This document shows, piece after piece, positions 30,676 through 39,579 of a stretch of DNA of 64,000 nt. Numbering within the stretch: position 1 is the first letter of the stretch; every line of letters starts with the position of its first letter. Location of the stretch: assembly GCA_015075635.1 (NCBI GenBank), contig JABTUA010000003.1:1612001-1676000 (forward strand), given 5' to 3'. Origin of the DNA: Polyangiaceae bacterium. Lineage in GTDB: Bacteria > Myxococcota_A > Polyangia > Polyangiales > Polyangiaceae. The position numbers were made by a program, and so were the translations under genes. The notes beneath the pieces are model-generated. The model saw only the letters and a program-made list of their open reading frames with translations, was not told where the DNA came from and ran no database searches.

Positions 30676-31191
30676 ATGAAACGCGCCTTTCTCGTGGTCC
30701 TCTCCGTGACGTACTTCGCTTGCGGCGGTCCCAGCAGCGAAGGGCAGGGTGTCAAGACACCGGACGATCTCCTGGCCGAGCAGGAGAGGCTGGCGGAGGA
30801 ACAGGAACGGGAACGGGAGAAACACGGCTCCTCGGGCAGCTCCGAGGAGAGCGACCTGGAGAAGAAGGCGAAGTTCGACAAGCGCCAGGCCGACCTGGAG
30901 ATGAAGCGTGCCGCCCGCTCCGCCGAGACGTGCCCCGGATCGGTGCCGGAGGACAGCCCGGCGGGCAGCGCGAAGGTCACCGTGACCTTCGGCAACGACG
31001 GGCACGCCAAGAGCGCCACCATCACTTCCCCGTACGACGAGAACGCCGTGGGCAAGTGCGCGATCAACGCCTTCAACAGCGTCATCGTTCCACCCTTCGA
31101 GGGCGCCGAGGAGACGATGGAGTGGGAGGTGAACTTCCCCGAGAAGGAGAAGAAGGAAGAGAAGAAGGACCCCAAGAAGAAGGGGAAGTGA
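30676..31191 (+). CDS. Lipoprotein with charged coiled coil and TonB-C/AgmX-like C-terminus
   Basis: Protein of 171 residues. Signal peptide MKRAFLVVLSVTYFACGG with a probable lipidated Cys17. Residues of about 30-85 are a Glu/Lys/Arg-rich helix (LLAEQERLAEEQEREREK). A small domain follows (about 88-150) with CPGSVPEDSPAGSAKVTVTF, CAINAFNSVIVPPFEG and strand-like ends, recalling the C-terminal AgmX/PglI or TonB-C module of myxobacterial motility and envelope proteins. It ends in a Lys-rich tail. It sits between a response regulator and a Ser/Thr kinase, possibly as an envelope component of the same system. Function not established. Confidence 0.72.
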   Translation: MKRAFLVVLSVTYFACGGPSSEGQGVKTPDDLLAEQERLAEEQEREREKHGSSGSSEESDLEKKAKFDKRQADLEMKRAARSAETCPGSVPEDSPAGSAKVTVTFGNDGHAKSATITSPYDENAVGKCAINAFNSVIVPPFEGAEETMEWEVNFPEKEKKEEKKDPKKKGK

Positions 31192-31325
31192 CGACGGGAC
31201 CGCTCCTCATCCCCTCGATCCCGCCGCGTGCGAGCGCGTTAATCCGCCGAAATCTCCTTCAAATCGAACCCGGCGCGCGTCCGTCTTACAATGGGTAACG
31301 GCCCTGGTGCCGCCCCCCCTGTCCG

Positions 31326-33086
31326 ATGAACTGCGCGGTCTGCAACCAAGACAACCCCGACGGCGCGCGCTTCTGCCAGTCCTGCGGCGCGCCGATGGCC
31401 CGCCCGTCCGAGGACCCGTCGAGCCTGGTGGGGCAGATCGTGGGCGGCCGCTACCTGGTCACCCGCATCATCGGCGAGGGCGGGATGGGGGTCGTCTACG
31501 AGGCCGAGCAGAAGATGGGCGCCCACACCAGGAAGGTCGCCATCAAGACGCTCCTGCCCTCGCTGAGCTCCGACCACACCGTGGTCTCGCGCTTCTACCG
31601 CGAGTGCGGGGTCGTCGCGCAGCTCGAGCACCCGAACACCATCCGCTTCTACGACTTCGGCGAGACGCCCGACAAGCGGCTGTACATCGCCATGGAATAC
31701 GTCAAGGGCGAGCCGCTCACGGCGCTGATCGCCCGAGGCCCGATCGCGCTCGAGCGGACGCAGCGCATCCTGAAGCAGGTGTGCGGGGCGCTGGCCGAGG
31801 CCCACAGCTTGGGCATCGTCCACCGGGACCTGAAGCCCGACAACATCATCCTGACCCGGCGCGCCGGCGAGGAAGACTTCGTCAAGGTGCTGGACTTCGG
31901 CATCGCGAAGACCTCCGGGCCCGCCGACAAGCAGACCAAGCTGACCCAGCAGGGCATCGTGCTCGGGACCCCGCCGTACATGAGCCCCGAGCAGCTCGCA
32001 GGCAAGGAGCTCGATCTGCGCAGCGACATCTACTCGCTCGGGATCATCGCCTACGAGATGATCACCGGGGGCTTGCCGTTCGAGGGCGAGACGCCCTGGC
32101 AGTGGGCCACGCAGCACATGACCGTTCCGCCGCCGCCCATGCAGACGCGGACCAGCGCGCCGATCCCGGCGGGCTTCGAGCGCGCCGTGATGCACGCTCT
32201 GGCGAAGACTCCCGCCGAACGACCGACCACGATGCTCGACTGGGTGACCGAGCTCGGCGGCGAGCAGCCCGCGCGGGCCGTCACAGCTCCAGACTTCGCG
32301 CCGGTGGTGCACACCTCGCCGATGGAGCCCGGGCGGGGCCAAACTCAACCCGGAGGCGCGCAGCCGCCGCTCGTGCCCGCCTACCGCACGGACATCGCGG
32401 TCGCGGCGCCGATCCCGCCGCCGCCGCCGCCCCGGCCACGCTCCGGCGGGCCTTGGGGTTGGGTGCTCGGCGGGGCTGCGCTGCTGCTCGGGAGCGCCTT
32501 CGCCGCGGTCTTCGCCTGGCAGTACTACGGGACCTCGGAGCCCGGGACCGAGCCGCTCCCCATCGCCCCGCCGGTCACGGCGAGCGGCCCGGTGGTGGTC
32601 GAGCCGGAGACCCCGCCGGTCACCCCGCCCGTCGCGCCTCCGACCACGCCCGAGCCGCCCCGGACCACCGTGAAGCCTCCCGTCAAGCCCCCCCCGAGCT
32701 CGACCGGCCCGCTGCCACCGCCGCCGCCGGCGTCCACGCAGCCCCCGCCGCCGCCGCCGCCGCCGCCGGCGTCTACGCAACCGCCGCCGCCGCCGAGCGG
32801 ACCTCAAGGGGACGCGGCTTGCGCGGCATCCCAGCAGCAAGCTGCGAGCTGGAACATCGAGGGCGCCGTGGCGCTGTTCCGCAAGTGCGAGCAGACCGGC
32901 GGCACGGCGGCCGGCCTCACCAACGCGCGAGTGCGCATTCGTCTGTCCTCGCCCAAGGCGGTGCGAGACCGCGCGTTCCTCGGCAACTGCAAGGGCGCCA
33001 AGTCCGCCCGGGACGCGGCGGCCTCCATCGGCGAAGGCGCGGGTGCGGCCGCCGCCTACGCGCAGTCGAGCTGCGCGGGGCAGTGA
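31326..33086 (+). CDS. Zinc-ribbon Ser/Thr protein kinase, membrane anchored
   Basis: Protein of 586 residues. An N-terminal zinc ribbon (C3, C6, C17, C20 in MNCAVCNQDNPDGARFCQSC) precedes a complete kinase domain (about residues 41-305) with IIGEGGMGVVYEA, VAIKTL, HRDLKPDN, LDFGIAK and MSPEQ. A linker leads to a membrane helix (about 377-400). Next comes a Pro-rich stretch with runs of 6-9 prolines from CCG repeats, then a C-terminal domain of about 95 residues with four Cys (DAACAAS, FRKCEQT, GNCKGAK, QSSCAGQ), predicted extracytoplasmic. All catalytic residues are present. The outer Cys-containing module may sense periplasmic conditions (inference). It is monocistronic, ending 7 bases before a convergent small gene. 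Confidence 0.92.
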   Translation: MNCAVCNQDNPDGARFCQSCGAPMARPSEDPSSLVGQIVGGRYLVTRIIGEGGMGVVYEAEQKMGAHTRKVAIKTLLPSLSSDHTVVSRFYRECGVVAQLEHPNTIRFYDFGETPDKRLYIAMEYVKGEPLTALIARGPIALERTQRILKQVCGALAEAHSLGIVHRDLKPDNIILTRRAGEEDFVKVLDFGIAKTSGPADKQTKLTQQGIVLGTPPYMSPEQLAGKELDLRSDIYSLGIIAYEMITGGLPFEGETPWQWATQHMTVPPPPMQTRTSAPIPAGFERAVMHALAKTPAERPTTMLDWVTELGGEQPARAVTAPDFAPVVHTSPMEPGRGQTQPGGAQPPLVPAYRTDIAVAAPIPPPPPPRPRSGGPWGWVLGGAALLLGSAFAAVFAWQYYGTSEPGTEPLPIAPPVTASGPVVVEPETPPVTPPVAPPTTPEPPRTTVKPPVKPPPSSTGPLPPPPPASTQPPPPPPPPPASTQPPPPPSGPQGDAACAASQQQAASWNIEGAVALFRKCEQTGGTAAGLTNARVRIRLSSPKAVRDRAFLGNCKGAKSARDAAASIGEGAGAAAAYAQSSCAGQ

Positions 33087-33093
33087 GCTCGGC

Positions 33094-33297
33094 TCACCAG
33101 AACCACAGGCCGACGACGATCAAGAGCGAGGCGAAGGCGACGGCGCCCATCGCCGCGATCTCCCAGGGCCCGGTGCGCCGGTCGGCGAAGCGCAGCTCGA
33201 TGGACGCGAAGCGACTGGCCTCGCGCCGCTGCTGACCACCGAGCGCCAAGTTGGCCGCCCGAAGCGCCGAGTCCAGCTGCTGCTCTGCCTCGTACAT
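33094..33297 (-). CDS. Small C-terminally anchored membrane protein
   Basis: Protein of 67 residues. The N-terminal part is helical and charged (EAEQQLDSALRAANLALGG), then comes RREASRFASIELRFADRR. One C-terminal membrane helix (WEIAAMGAVAFASLLIVVGLWFW) runs to the last residue, as in tail-anchored proteins. No family recognised. It is tightly fitted between the kinase stop and the next gene on the minus strand, and the hydrophobic helix plus clean start and stop argue that it is real rather than a shadow. It lies just downstream of the HEAT-repeat gene and may be co-transcribed with it. Confidence 0.55.
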   Translation of the reverse strand: MYEAEQQLDSALRAANLALGGQQRREASRFASIELRFADRRTGPWEIAAMGAVAFASLLIVVGLWFW

Positions 33298-33343
33298 CGG
33301 TCAGAGCTTTTGCCATCCATCCCCGCCGCCTGTCGAGACGTGC

Positions 33344-36187
33344 TCAGGAAAAGCGAGCCTTTCCGGTAGCTTCCCACCACTCACGGTAGGCGCGCTGGGC
33401 GCGCTCGCGCTCCTTCGGGGGCAGGTCCTCGTAGTAGCCGAAGTACTCCTTGGTCAGGCTCTTCAGCTCCTCGCCGGCGGCGCGCCGGACCTCCAGGCTC
33501 TGACCCAAGAGCGCGTCGATCAGCCACTCGACGCGGTGTCGCGTGGAGTTCGCCTGCCACCACGCCGTCCACAGCTTGCCCTCCCGGCCGAAGTCCTGAC
33601 GCGCCAGCGTGACGAGCGCCCAGTGTACCGAGCGCACCACGGCGGAGTTGTCGGTGCCGAGCAGCGGGATCAGGCGCGGGACGGCCCGCGGATCCCGGAG
33701 GTCGGCCAGCGCCTCGATGCTGCTGTGGCGGATCTCCGGGGGCTGCGAGGGCTCCGCCGCCAAGGTCGCGAGGCCGTCTCGAAGGGCGGTGCGGGCCTCG
33801 GCGCTCTGCTGCATCATCCGCCCCGACGCCAGCGCGGCGCGCCGGACCTCGGCGTCGGCGTCGCTGAAGCGCCGCACGATGGCGCGAGCCGACTCCGATG
33901 CCGGCAGCTCGCCCAGGAGCCAGGTCGCCCAGCGCCGCACCACGGGATCGCCATCGGCGGTCCGGACCACCAGAAAGGGAATCGCCACCGGCCCCACCCG
34001 GGCGATGGTGCGCAGCACCGGCCCGCACTCGGAGGCCTTTGCTCCGGGGTCGGCGAAGCGGCGTGCCCGATCCGGGTGAATGGGGCCGGGGAACTCCGCG
34101 ACGAGCATGCTCACCGCGGGATCGCCGATCTCGAGCAGCCGATCGCCGGCGGACTCGTCGCCCTCGAGCAGCCGCTGGAGGAGCGCTCGGCAGTCGGAGT
34201 CCACGTCCACGATCACCGAGGGCAAGAGCCGGTCTTTGGCGTCCTGGCGTGGAAACGGCGCGCGCGGTCCGAGCGCGAGCTGCCGCGAGGCCGGCGCGAG
34301 CGGGGCCTCGTGGCCGACATCGCTCCTGGCCTCGAGCTCCAGCTCGCTGAAGGGACCCGGGGAGAGCCGGGCGTCGGCCTCCAAGTCCCAGGCCGCGTCG
34401 ATGGCCGCTGCGTTCTCGCTGGAGGGAGGCTCGGCGTCGCCAACCAAGGGACGGCCGCTCGGCGTGCGGCGGGTCAGCGGGAAGGGTTGGTCCTGCGACG
34501 CCTCGTGGGATCCGGGCGTGCCCTGCGGTGGAGTATCGCGGCGTCCCGGTGCGCCGACCGCCATGACCGGCACCGGAACGGAGGCGGTGCTGGGCCGCCC
34601 CTTCGCTTGCGGCGACTCGGCGGGGGTGGGGGGAACGGCGCTCACTGCCGGCTGCTTCTCGAAGCCTCGAGCCTGCGGCGACTCGTCCGCCGTGGTCGGG
34701 CCCGAGAGCGCGTTCGGGGAGGCGGCGACCGTCTCCGGTCCAGAAGGACCGATGCCTTTCGCCGCCGGCGTCGCGTGCACCGTGGTCGGCGGGCTGCTCG
34801 GGGAGGCCGTCGAGTCGAGGGCCCGCGCGAGCGCTTCGACGCGTTGCTCGACGCCGGGCAAGCGGTGGCGGCGGCGCTTGCGCACCTCCGCGACCGGCAG
34901 CGGCGTCGCGCTCATCTCGCCGGAGCCGGCGCGCGCGCCGCGCTTCTTCTTCATGATCACGCGCTCGAGGGCGGCGGCGACCAGCGGCGCGAAGGCGATG
35001 ACGTCGCCGACCTCGGAGAGCGTCACGTCTGCGTCGCCGTGGTCGCCGTACAGGAGGAGGACCGAGCGGCCCCGCACCACCAAGGGCAAGAGCAGCACCA
35101 CCCGCGAGCTAGGTCGCTGCAGATCCTTGGCCAGGCTGGCGTCGAGCCCGTCTTGCTCCAGCGTGAGCAAGCGGAAGGTCTTCGCGTTCTTCGCGCTCGA
35201 CAGCGAGCTCGGCAGATCCAGCGGCACGCCGATGCCACGGATGCGCGCTCGGTCGGCGCCGGGGCCGTGGGCGTCGCGGCCTTCGGCGACGTCGCCCTGC
35301 ACCGCGAACAGCGCCGAATACTCGAAGTACTGTGACGCGAAGTCGAAGAAGGCGCCGACCACGTCGTCGCGCGACTCGGCCTCCATCAAGTCCTGCTCGG
35401 CGTGCGCCGCAGTGTAGGGACCGCGGTGGCGCTTGCGCCCGCGCTCGCGGCCCGGCGTCCCCACCAGCCAGCGCGGCGGCTCGGCGGTCTCGGGCGGGAC
35501 CTTCTCCGACGGATGGCGGGGGGTGATCAGCGTCGCCACCTGCGCCGGCGGCGGAGTCGCGGAGCGCGGCGCCGCCGGGGGAGCGGCCGGCGCGAGCGCG
35601 GGCGCCGAGGCTCCCGGGTAGCCGATGGGCGGGACGCTGGCGGGCCGCGGCAGCGTCGGAAAGCCGACGTAGCCGTCGCGGAGCGGAGCGGGCATCGAGC
35701 TCGGGCTGGGGTCGGCGCGCCCCTCGAGCTTGGCGACCAGCCGCAGCATGCGTCGATCGAGCGGTAGGCCATAGTCGCGGCAGAGCGCCTGGCGGATCCG
35801 CACCAGCGGCGCCACCCGCTGGTCGATGCGCACGCCGAGCGAGAACGAGAGATCTCCTTCCACCTCGGCCGGGAGTGGCTCGCTCACGGCGACGGTCAGG
35901 ATCCCGGCTTCTTCCGCCAGCGGGTAGAACGAGTGGCGCTGGGCGAGCTCGCCCGGCACCAGCGCCATCAGCGCCGCCGGCGCCTGCCCGAGCTCGCCGA
36001 TGGGGGCCGCCGGCAGGTCGTAGCTCTCCGCGAGCAAGGGCGTGAGCAGGTGCTCGCTGACCAGCGCCAGCTCGAGCAGGTTGGTGACGAGATCACCGCC
36101 GTAGATGACTTGGCGCGCGAGGGCCTCCTCGACTTCGCGCATCGACGCGACGTGGGCCTTGACGATCGCCGAGCTCAGGGTGGCCAT
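33344..36187 (-). CDS. GspE-N / GAF-like / HEAT-repeat multidomain protein
   Basis: Protein of 947 residues with three ordered parts. Residues 1-160 resemble the N-terminal domain of type II secretion/type IV pilus ATPases (LVTNLLELALVSEHLLTPLLAESYDLP, FYPLAEEAGILTVAVSEPLP), but no ATPase domain follows. Residues of about 265-425 look like a GAF-type sensor fold (VGAFFDFASQYFEYSALFAV, VVLLLPLVVRGRSVLLLYGD). A disordered Pro/Thr/Ala region follows. From about 655 to 930 there are HEAT repeats (RRFSDADAEVRRAALASGRM, PEIRHSSIEALADLRDPRAV) ending in a helical cap. No catalytic motif is seen. The architecture suggests a cytoplasmic adaptor for a pilus or secretion machine; this is inference. Confidence 0.78.
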   Translation of the reverse strand: MATLSSAIVKAHVASMREVEEALARQVIYGGDLVTNLLELALVSEHLLTPLLAESYDLPAAPIGELGQAPAALMALVPGELAQRHSFYPLAEEAGILTVAVSEPLPAEVEGDLSFSLGVRIDQRVAPLVRIRQALCRDYGLPLDRRMLRLVAKLEGRADPSPSSMPAPLRDGYVGFPTLPRPASVPPIGYPGASAPALAPAAPPAAPRSATPPPAQVATLITPRHPSEKVPPETAEPPRWLVGTPGRERGRKRHRGPYTAAHAEQDLMEAESRDDVVGAFFDFASQYFEYSALFAVQGDVAEGRDAHGPGADRARIRGIGVPLDLPSSLSSAKNAKTFRLLTLEQDGLDASLAKDLQRPSSRVVLLLPLVVRGRSVLLLYGDHGDADVTLSEVGDVIAFAPLVAAALERVIMKKKRGARAGSGEMSATPLPVAEVRKRRRHRLPGVEQRVEALARALDSTASPSSPPTTVHATPAAKGIGPSGPETVAASPNALSGPTTADESPQARGFEKQPAVSAVPPTPAESPQAKGRPSTASVPVPVMAVGAPGRRDTPPQGTPGSHEASQDQPFPLTRRTPSGRPLVGDAEPPSSENAAAIDAAWDLEADARLSPGPFSELELEARSDVGHEAPLAPASRQLALGPRAPFPRQDAKDRLLPSVIVDVDSDCRALLQRLLEGDESAGDRLLEIGDPAVSMLVAEFPGPIHPDRARRFADPGAKASECGPVLRTIARVGPVAIPFLVVRTADGDPVVRRWATWLLGELPASESARAIVRRFSDADAEVRRAALASGRMMQQSAEARTALRDGLATLAAEPSQPPEIRHSSIEALADLRDPRAVPRLIPLLGTDNSAVVRSVHWALVTLARQDFGREGKLWTAWWQANSTRHRVEWLIDALLGQSLEVRRAAGEELKSLTKEYFGYYEDLPPKERERAQRAYREWWEATGKARFS

Positions 36188-36266
36188 GGTCTCGCCGGGG
36201 CCCGCCCCCCGGTGGCCGGAATTTCTGCGTTAGGTCACGCAAAGTCAATGTTTTCCGGGCGTTTCT

Positions 36267-37643
36267 TCAGTGCACGGCGATCTGAGCCACCCCCGCCAGC
36301 ATCAGCTGGGCCAGGCTCAGGTAGATGACGATGCCCAGGACGTCGACCAGCGTCGCGATGAAAGGGGTCGAGCTGGTCGCCGGGTCCACGCCCATGCGGT
36401 GCAGGAACAAGGGCATCATGCCCCCCACCACGCAGCCCATCACCACGATGGAGACCAGGGTCGCCGCCACCAGGGCGATCATGCCCGGCGGATCCCCGGC
36501 CAGCATCACGCGCAGCATGCCGAAGGTCGCGAGCATGCCGCCGAGCACGAGGCCTTGGGCCAGCTCCCGCCACAGTACCCGGAGCCAATCCCGGGCGGTG
36601 ATGTCTCCGACCGCCAGGCCGCGGATCACCAGCGTGGACGACTGCGAGCCGGAGTTGCCGCCCGCGGCGATCAGGAGGGGCACGTAGAAGGCCAGCTGGG
36701 CCACGCTCCCGAGCACGTGGTTGAACGTGCGCATCGCCGTGGTGGTGAAGAAGCCACCCACGAACAGGATGGCCAGCCAGGGCGCGCGCTTGCGGATGTA
36801 CTCGAGGAACGAGGCGTCGAAGTATCCCTCACGGATCGGCTCGACGGCGCCCATCTTGTGGACGTCTTCGGCCTGCTCCTCGTTCATGACGTCGAGGATG
36901 TCGTCGGAGGTGATCAGGCCCAGGAGCTCGCCCTTGCCGCTGACCACGGGCATCGCGTGCAGATCGTACTTGGCGAGGACCTTCGCGACGTCTTCCTGAT
37001 CCATCTCCGGCGGCACGGAGATGACGTTCTCGCGCATCACGTCGCCGACCCGCTCGGCAGGCTCTGCCAGCAAGAGATCGCGCAGGCGCAGGAAACCCAG
37101 CAACCGGTCGCGCGCTCCGGTCACGTAGACCGTGTCGAGGGTCTCCGCTTCACGGGCCCGCTTGCGCAGCTCGTCGATGGCGCCGGAGATCACGACGTCG
37201 GGGCCCACGGCGATGAGCTCGGTGGTCATCAGCGCGCCGGCCGTGCGCTCGGGCCACTGGCGCAGCTCCTCGACCTCCTCGGCGGCCTCGGGGTCGACCC
37301 GCTCCAGGCTCTCGAGCACCGGGTCGGCGACGGCCGGTGGCATCACGCTGAAGAAGTCGGCGCGCTCGTCGGCGCCCATCTCGGCGGCGATGAGCGCGGT
37401 GGAGTCGGCGCCCATCGACTGCGTGATCGCCTCCTGGTCTTCCTCGTCCAGGCGCTCGAAGACCTCGGCGGCGTATTCGGCGGGCAGGCCCTTGAGCAGG
37501 TCGCCGGCGTGCTTGGCCTCGAGCTCGGCGACGATGTCGGCGAGATCCTCGGGGTGGATCTCGTCGAGCAGCTCGCGGACCTCCTCCGGGTTCTCGCGCA
37601 GCAGCGCTTCGAGCTCCGGTCCGATCAGCCGCGCCAGCCGCAT
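36267..37643 (-). CDS. mgtE: Magnesium transporter MgtE
   Basis: Protein of 458 residues with the MgtE plan. The N-terminal superhelical domain (about residues 10-130; IHPEDLADIVAELEAKHAGDLL) is followed by paired CBS domains (about 135-260; VGDVMRENVISVPPEM, LLGLITSDDILDVMNEEQ). A plug helix and five membrane helices (about 290-458) follow, with the pore segment AAGGNSGSQSSTLVIRGLA. MgtE channels conduct Mg2+ inward and close when Mg2+ fills the N/CBS domains. Only 62 bases separate it from the divergent enoyl-CoA hydratase gene, and no Mg riboswitch is visible there. Confidence 0.95.
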   Translation of the reverse strand: MRLARLIGPELEALLRENPEEVRELLDEIHPEDLADIVAELEAKHAGDLLKGLPAEYAAEVFERLDEEDQEAITQSMGADSTALIAAEMGADERADFFSVMPPAVADPVLESLERVDPEAAEEVEELRQWPERTAGALMTTELIAVGPDVVISGAIDELRKRAREAETLDTVYVTGARDRLLGFLRLRDLLLAEPAERVGDVMRENVISVPPEMDQEDVAKVLAKYDLHAMPVVSGKGELLGLITSDDILDVMNEEQAEDVHKMGAVEPIREGYFDASFLEYIRKRAPWLAILFVGGFFTTTAMRTFNHVLGSVAQLAFYVPLLIAAGGNSGSQSSTLVIRGLAVGDITARDWLRVLWRELAQGLVLGGMLATFGMLRVMLAGDPPGMIALVAATLVSIVVMGCVVGGMMPLFLHRMGVDPATSSTPFIATLVDVLGIVIYLSLAQLMLAGVAQIAVH

Positions 37644-37705
37644 GGCGGGGCCTTATCACAAACCGTGCGCTCGAGCGCAGAGACTGGCTCTAGCATGGGG
37701 CGGCC

Positions 37706-38476
37706 ATGACCGTCCGGACCGAGCTCAGCGCGCCCATCCTGACCCTCACGCTCGACCGCCCGAAGGCGAACGCCTTCGACCAAGCGCAGCTCGACGCGCT
37801 GTCCAGCGCCATCGCGGAGGCCGAGGCCGTCGAGGGCGCGCGCGTCCTGATCATCGGGGGCGCCGGCGAGCGCGCGTTCTCGGCCGGAGCGGACCTCACC
37901 GGCATTGGTCCCTTCGGCGAGCCGGACGGCTTCGCGCGCTGGACGCGGCAGGCGCACGCCGTGCTCGATCGCATCGCGGCCTTCCCCGTGCCGGTGATCG
38001 CGGCCTTGCAGCGGCCCGCGGTGGGCGGGGGCTTCGAGCTCGCGCTGGCCTGTCACCTCCGTGTCCTGGGACGCAGCGCGCACGTCGGCTTGCCGGAGAT
38101 CCGCCGCGGCTACCTGCCGAGCTGGGCCGGTCTCGAGCGCCTCGTCCCGCTGGTCGGGCTGGGCTTTGCCACCGAGCTGGTGCTCACCGGTCGAACCGTC
38201 TCCGCCGAGGAGGCCTTGGCTCGGGGCCTCGTGCACCAGATCGCCGACGACGCCGACCTGGCGGCCCGGGAGCTCGGTGAGACCCTGGCTGCTCTGCCCC
38301 CGCTGGCCCTGCGGGCCGCCCTGGGTCAGCTCGCAGGGCTCACCCGGGGCGACGACCGGGCGGCGGTCCGCGCCCGAGAGATCTCCGACCTCGAGCGGCT
38401 GGTCCGCACCGAGGACACCGTCGAAGGCGTGCTGGCGTTCCTGGAGAAGCGCGCGCCGGTCTTCAAGGGGCGCTGA
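37706..38476 (+). CDS. Enoyl-CoA hydratase/isomerase family protein
   Basis: Crotonase-fold protein of 256 residues. The oxyanion-hole segments are AFSAGADLTGIG and PAVGGGFELALACHLRV. The two catalytic-type glutamates are present (E in GGGFEL and E in LPEIRRGYLPSWAG), so hydratase activity is plausible. The usual Asp in ALACD is His. The last residues KGR sit within a short tandem duplication shared with the convergent gene end. Beta-oxidation or a related CoA pathway is likely; the substrate is unknown. It is monocistronic and divergent from mgtE. Confidence 0.87.
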   Translation: MTVRTELSAPILTLTLDRPKANAFDQAQLDALSSAIAEAEAVEGARVLIIGGAGERAFSAGADLTGIGPFGEPDGFARWTRQAHAVLDRIAAFPVPVIAALQRPAVGGGFELALACHLRVLGRSAHVGLPEIRRGYLPSWAGLERLVPLVGLGFATELVLTGRTVSAEEALARGLVHQIADDADLAARELGETLAALPPLALRAALGQLAGLTRGDDRAAVRAREISDLERLVRTEDTVEGVLAFLEKRAPVFKGR

Positions 38477-38506
38477 GCGCCCGTCTTCGAAGGGCGCCCA
38501 GCGTCC
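38459..38506. repeat. Imperfect 24-base tandem duplication at convergent gene ends
   Basis: Two adjacent 24-base units beginning GTCTTC(A/G)A and containing GGGCGC differ at five positions. The first unit encodes the last codons of the enoyl-CoA hydratase including its stop; the second lies beyond it. It looks like a local slippage or duplication event that built the intergenic hairpin. Confidence 0.6.
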
Positions 38507-38515
38507 GGGCGCTCA
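38474..38515. terminator. Bidirectional hairpin joining two convergent stop codons
   Basis: TGAGCGCCCG and CGGGCGCTCA form a perfect 10-base-pair stem. The left arm begins with the TGA stop of the enoyl-CoA hydratase, and the right arm ends with the TGA (as TCA) of the convergent lipoprotein gene. The 22-base loop contains GGGCGCCC. There is no T-run, but the symmetry fits a terminator or RNA-end protector used in both directions. Confidence 0.55.
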
Positions 38516-39503
38516 GGGGCAGTCCCCGTTGATCTTGAACGCGGCTGCGGCGAAGTCGCCCTCGAGCTTGTAGGCGTCCTTGCAGGTCGCGTCCGCTGCG
38601 GCGTTGGTCTTGGAGCACCAGTCGCCCTCCGGCGTGGCACCGCCCGTCCACTTGGTGGAGCTCTTGCAGTCCTTGTTCGGGCCCTTCCAGTCCTGCCCGG
38701 CCAGGAGCACGCAGAGCGTGGCGCCGAGCTCGTCGATCATCACCTGGTCCGCCTCTTCGATGGTGATGTAGCCCTTGAGCGAGCCGCCGGGAGTCCAGGA
38801 ACGCTGCGGCGGGATGGCCTTGGTGTCCGGCGCGCAGCTGTTGACTGGATCGAGCTCGTCGCCGTTGAACTTGCCGGAGCAATTGTGGGAGTCGTCGTTG
38901 AACGTCGCCTGGATCTCCACCTTGTGGAGCGGCAGGATGATCGGATTGCTGGTGTCCGTCGGGCTCAGGAAGATGGGCACGGTTGACGTCCAGATCCTTG
39001 GCGCTGAAGGTGTTGGCGGTCAGCGTCACGTCCACCTCGATGGGCGCTATGGGCAACGAGGCCCCGGGCATCTTCACGAAGCAGCCGCCCGCGACGGGAT
39101 CGGTCACCGGCAGGCTACCGCCCGTCTTCATCTTGTTGGTCGTCGAGTCGATCTCGAACAGCCACGAGAAGGTGCCGTCGCCGTTCTCGAAGCAGCTCGG
39201 CTGCTTGAGCGAGATGCCCTTGTCGATGACCTGCTCCTGCACGAAGGCGCCGGCCAAGGCGGGCGGCGCCTTGACCAGAATGCTGGTCAGCCGGCCCTGG
39301 TACTTGGTCTGCCCGGTGTTGTCGGCCTTGGCCAGGCACTCGGCGCCCGGACCCGTGGGTCCCGCCGCGTAGCACTCCGCCGCTTGCGGGACGCAGCCCG
39401 CGTTGCCGCCGCCCCCGCTGCCGCCGTCGCCTTCGTCCCCGCCGCACGCCGCGACCAGACACACCGCCGAGCCAGCCATCACCGAAAGCAAGAATCCACG
39501 CAT
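38513..39503 (-). pseudogene. Frameshifted Cys-containing lipoprotein gene
   Basis: Reads as one lipoprotein of about 330 residues interrupted by a single-base frameshift near 38981-38982. The 5' part (MRGFLLSVMAGSAVCLVAAC, lipobox VAAC, then a Gly-rich linker and CVPQAAECYAAG) runs in one frame to SAKDLDVN. The rest (VPIFLSPTDTSNPIILPLHK to the final AAAFKINGDCP) continues in another. Removing one C of a CC pair restores a continuous frame (DVNVPIFLSP). The downstream half has no own start signal, and both halves have normal codon use, so the lesion is recent or a sequencing error. Many Cys in both halves suggest a disulfide-stabilised surface lipoprotein. Family unknown. Confidence 0.75.
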
Positions 39504-39579
39504 TCGCCGTCCTCCGAGGGGCGAAACCATAGCATCGAATCGCGCGCGCCGCGTGCCGATCGGGTAGAACGAGGACGGC

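Noticed and set aside
32410..32800. CCG/CGC microsatellite-like tracts
   Set aside because: They encode the proline-rich spacer of the zinc-ribbon kinase and need no separate explanation.
37643..37706. Magnesium riboswitch before mgtE
   Set aside because: The gap to the divergent gene is only 62 bases and shows no plausible aptamer structure.
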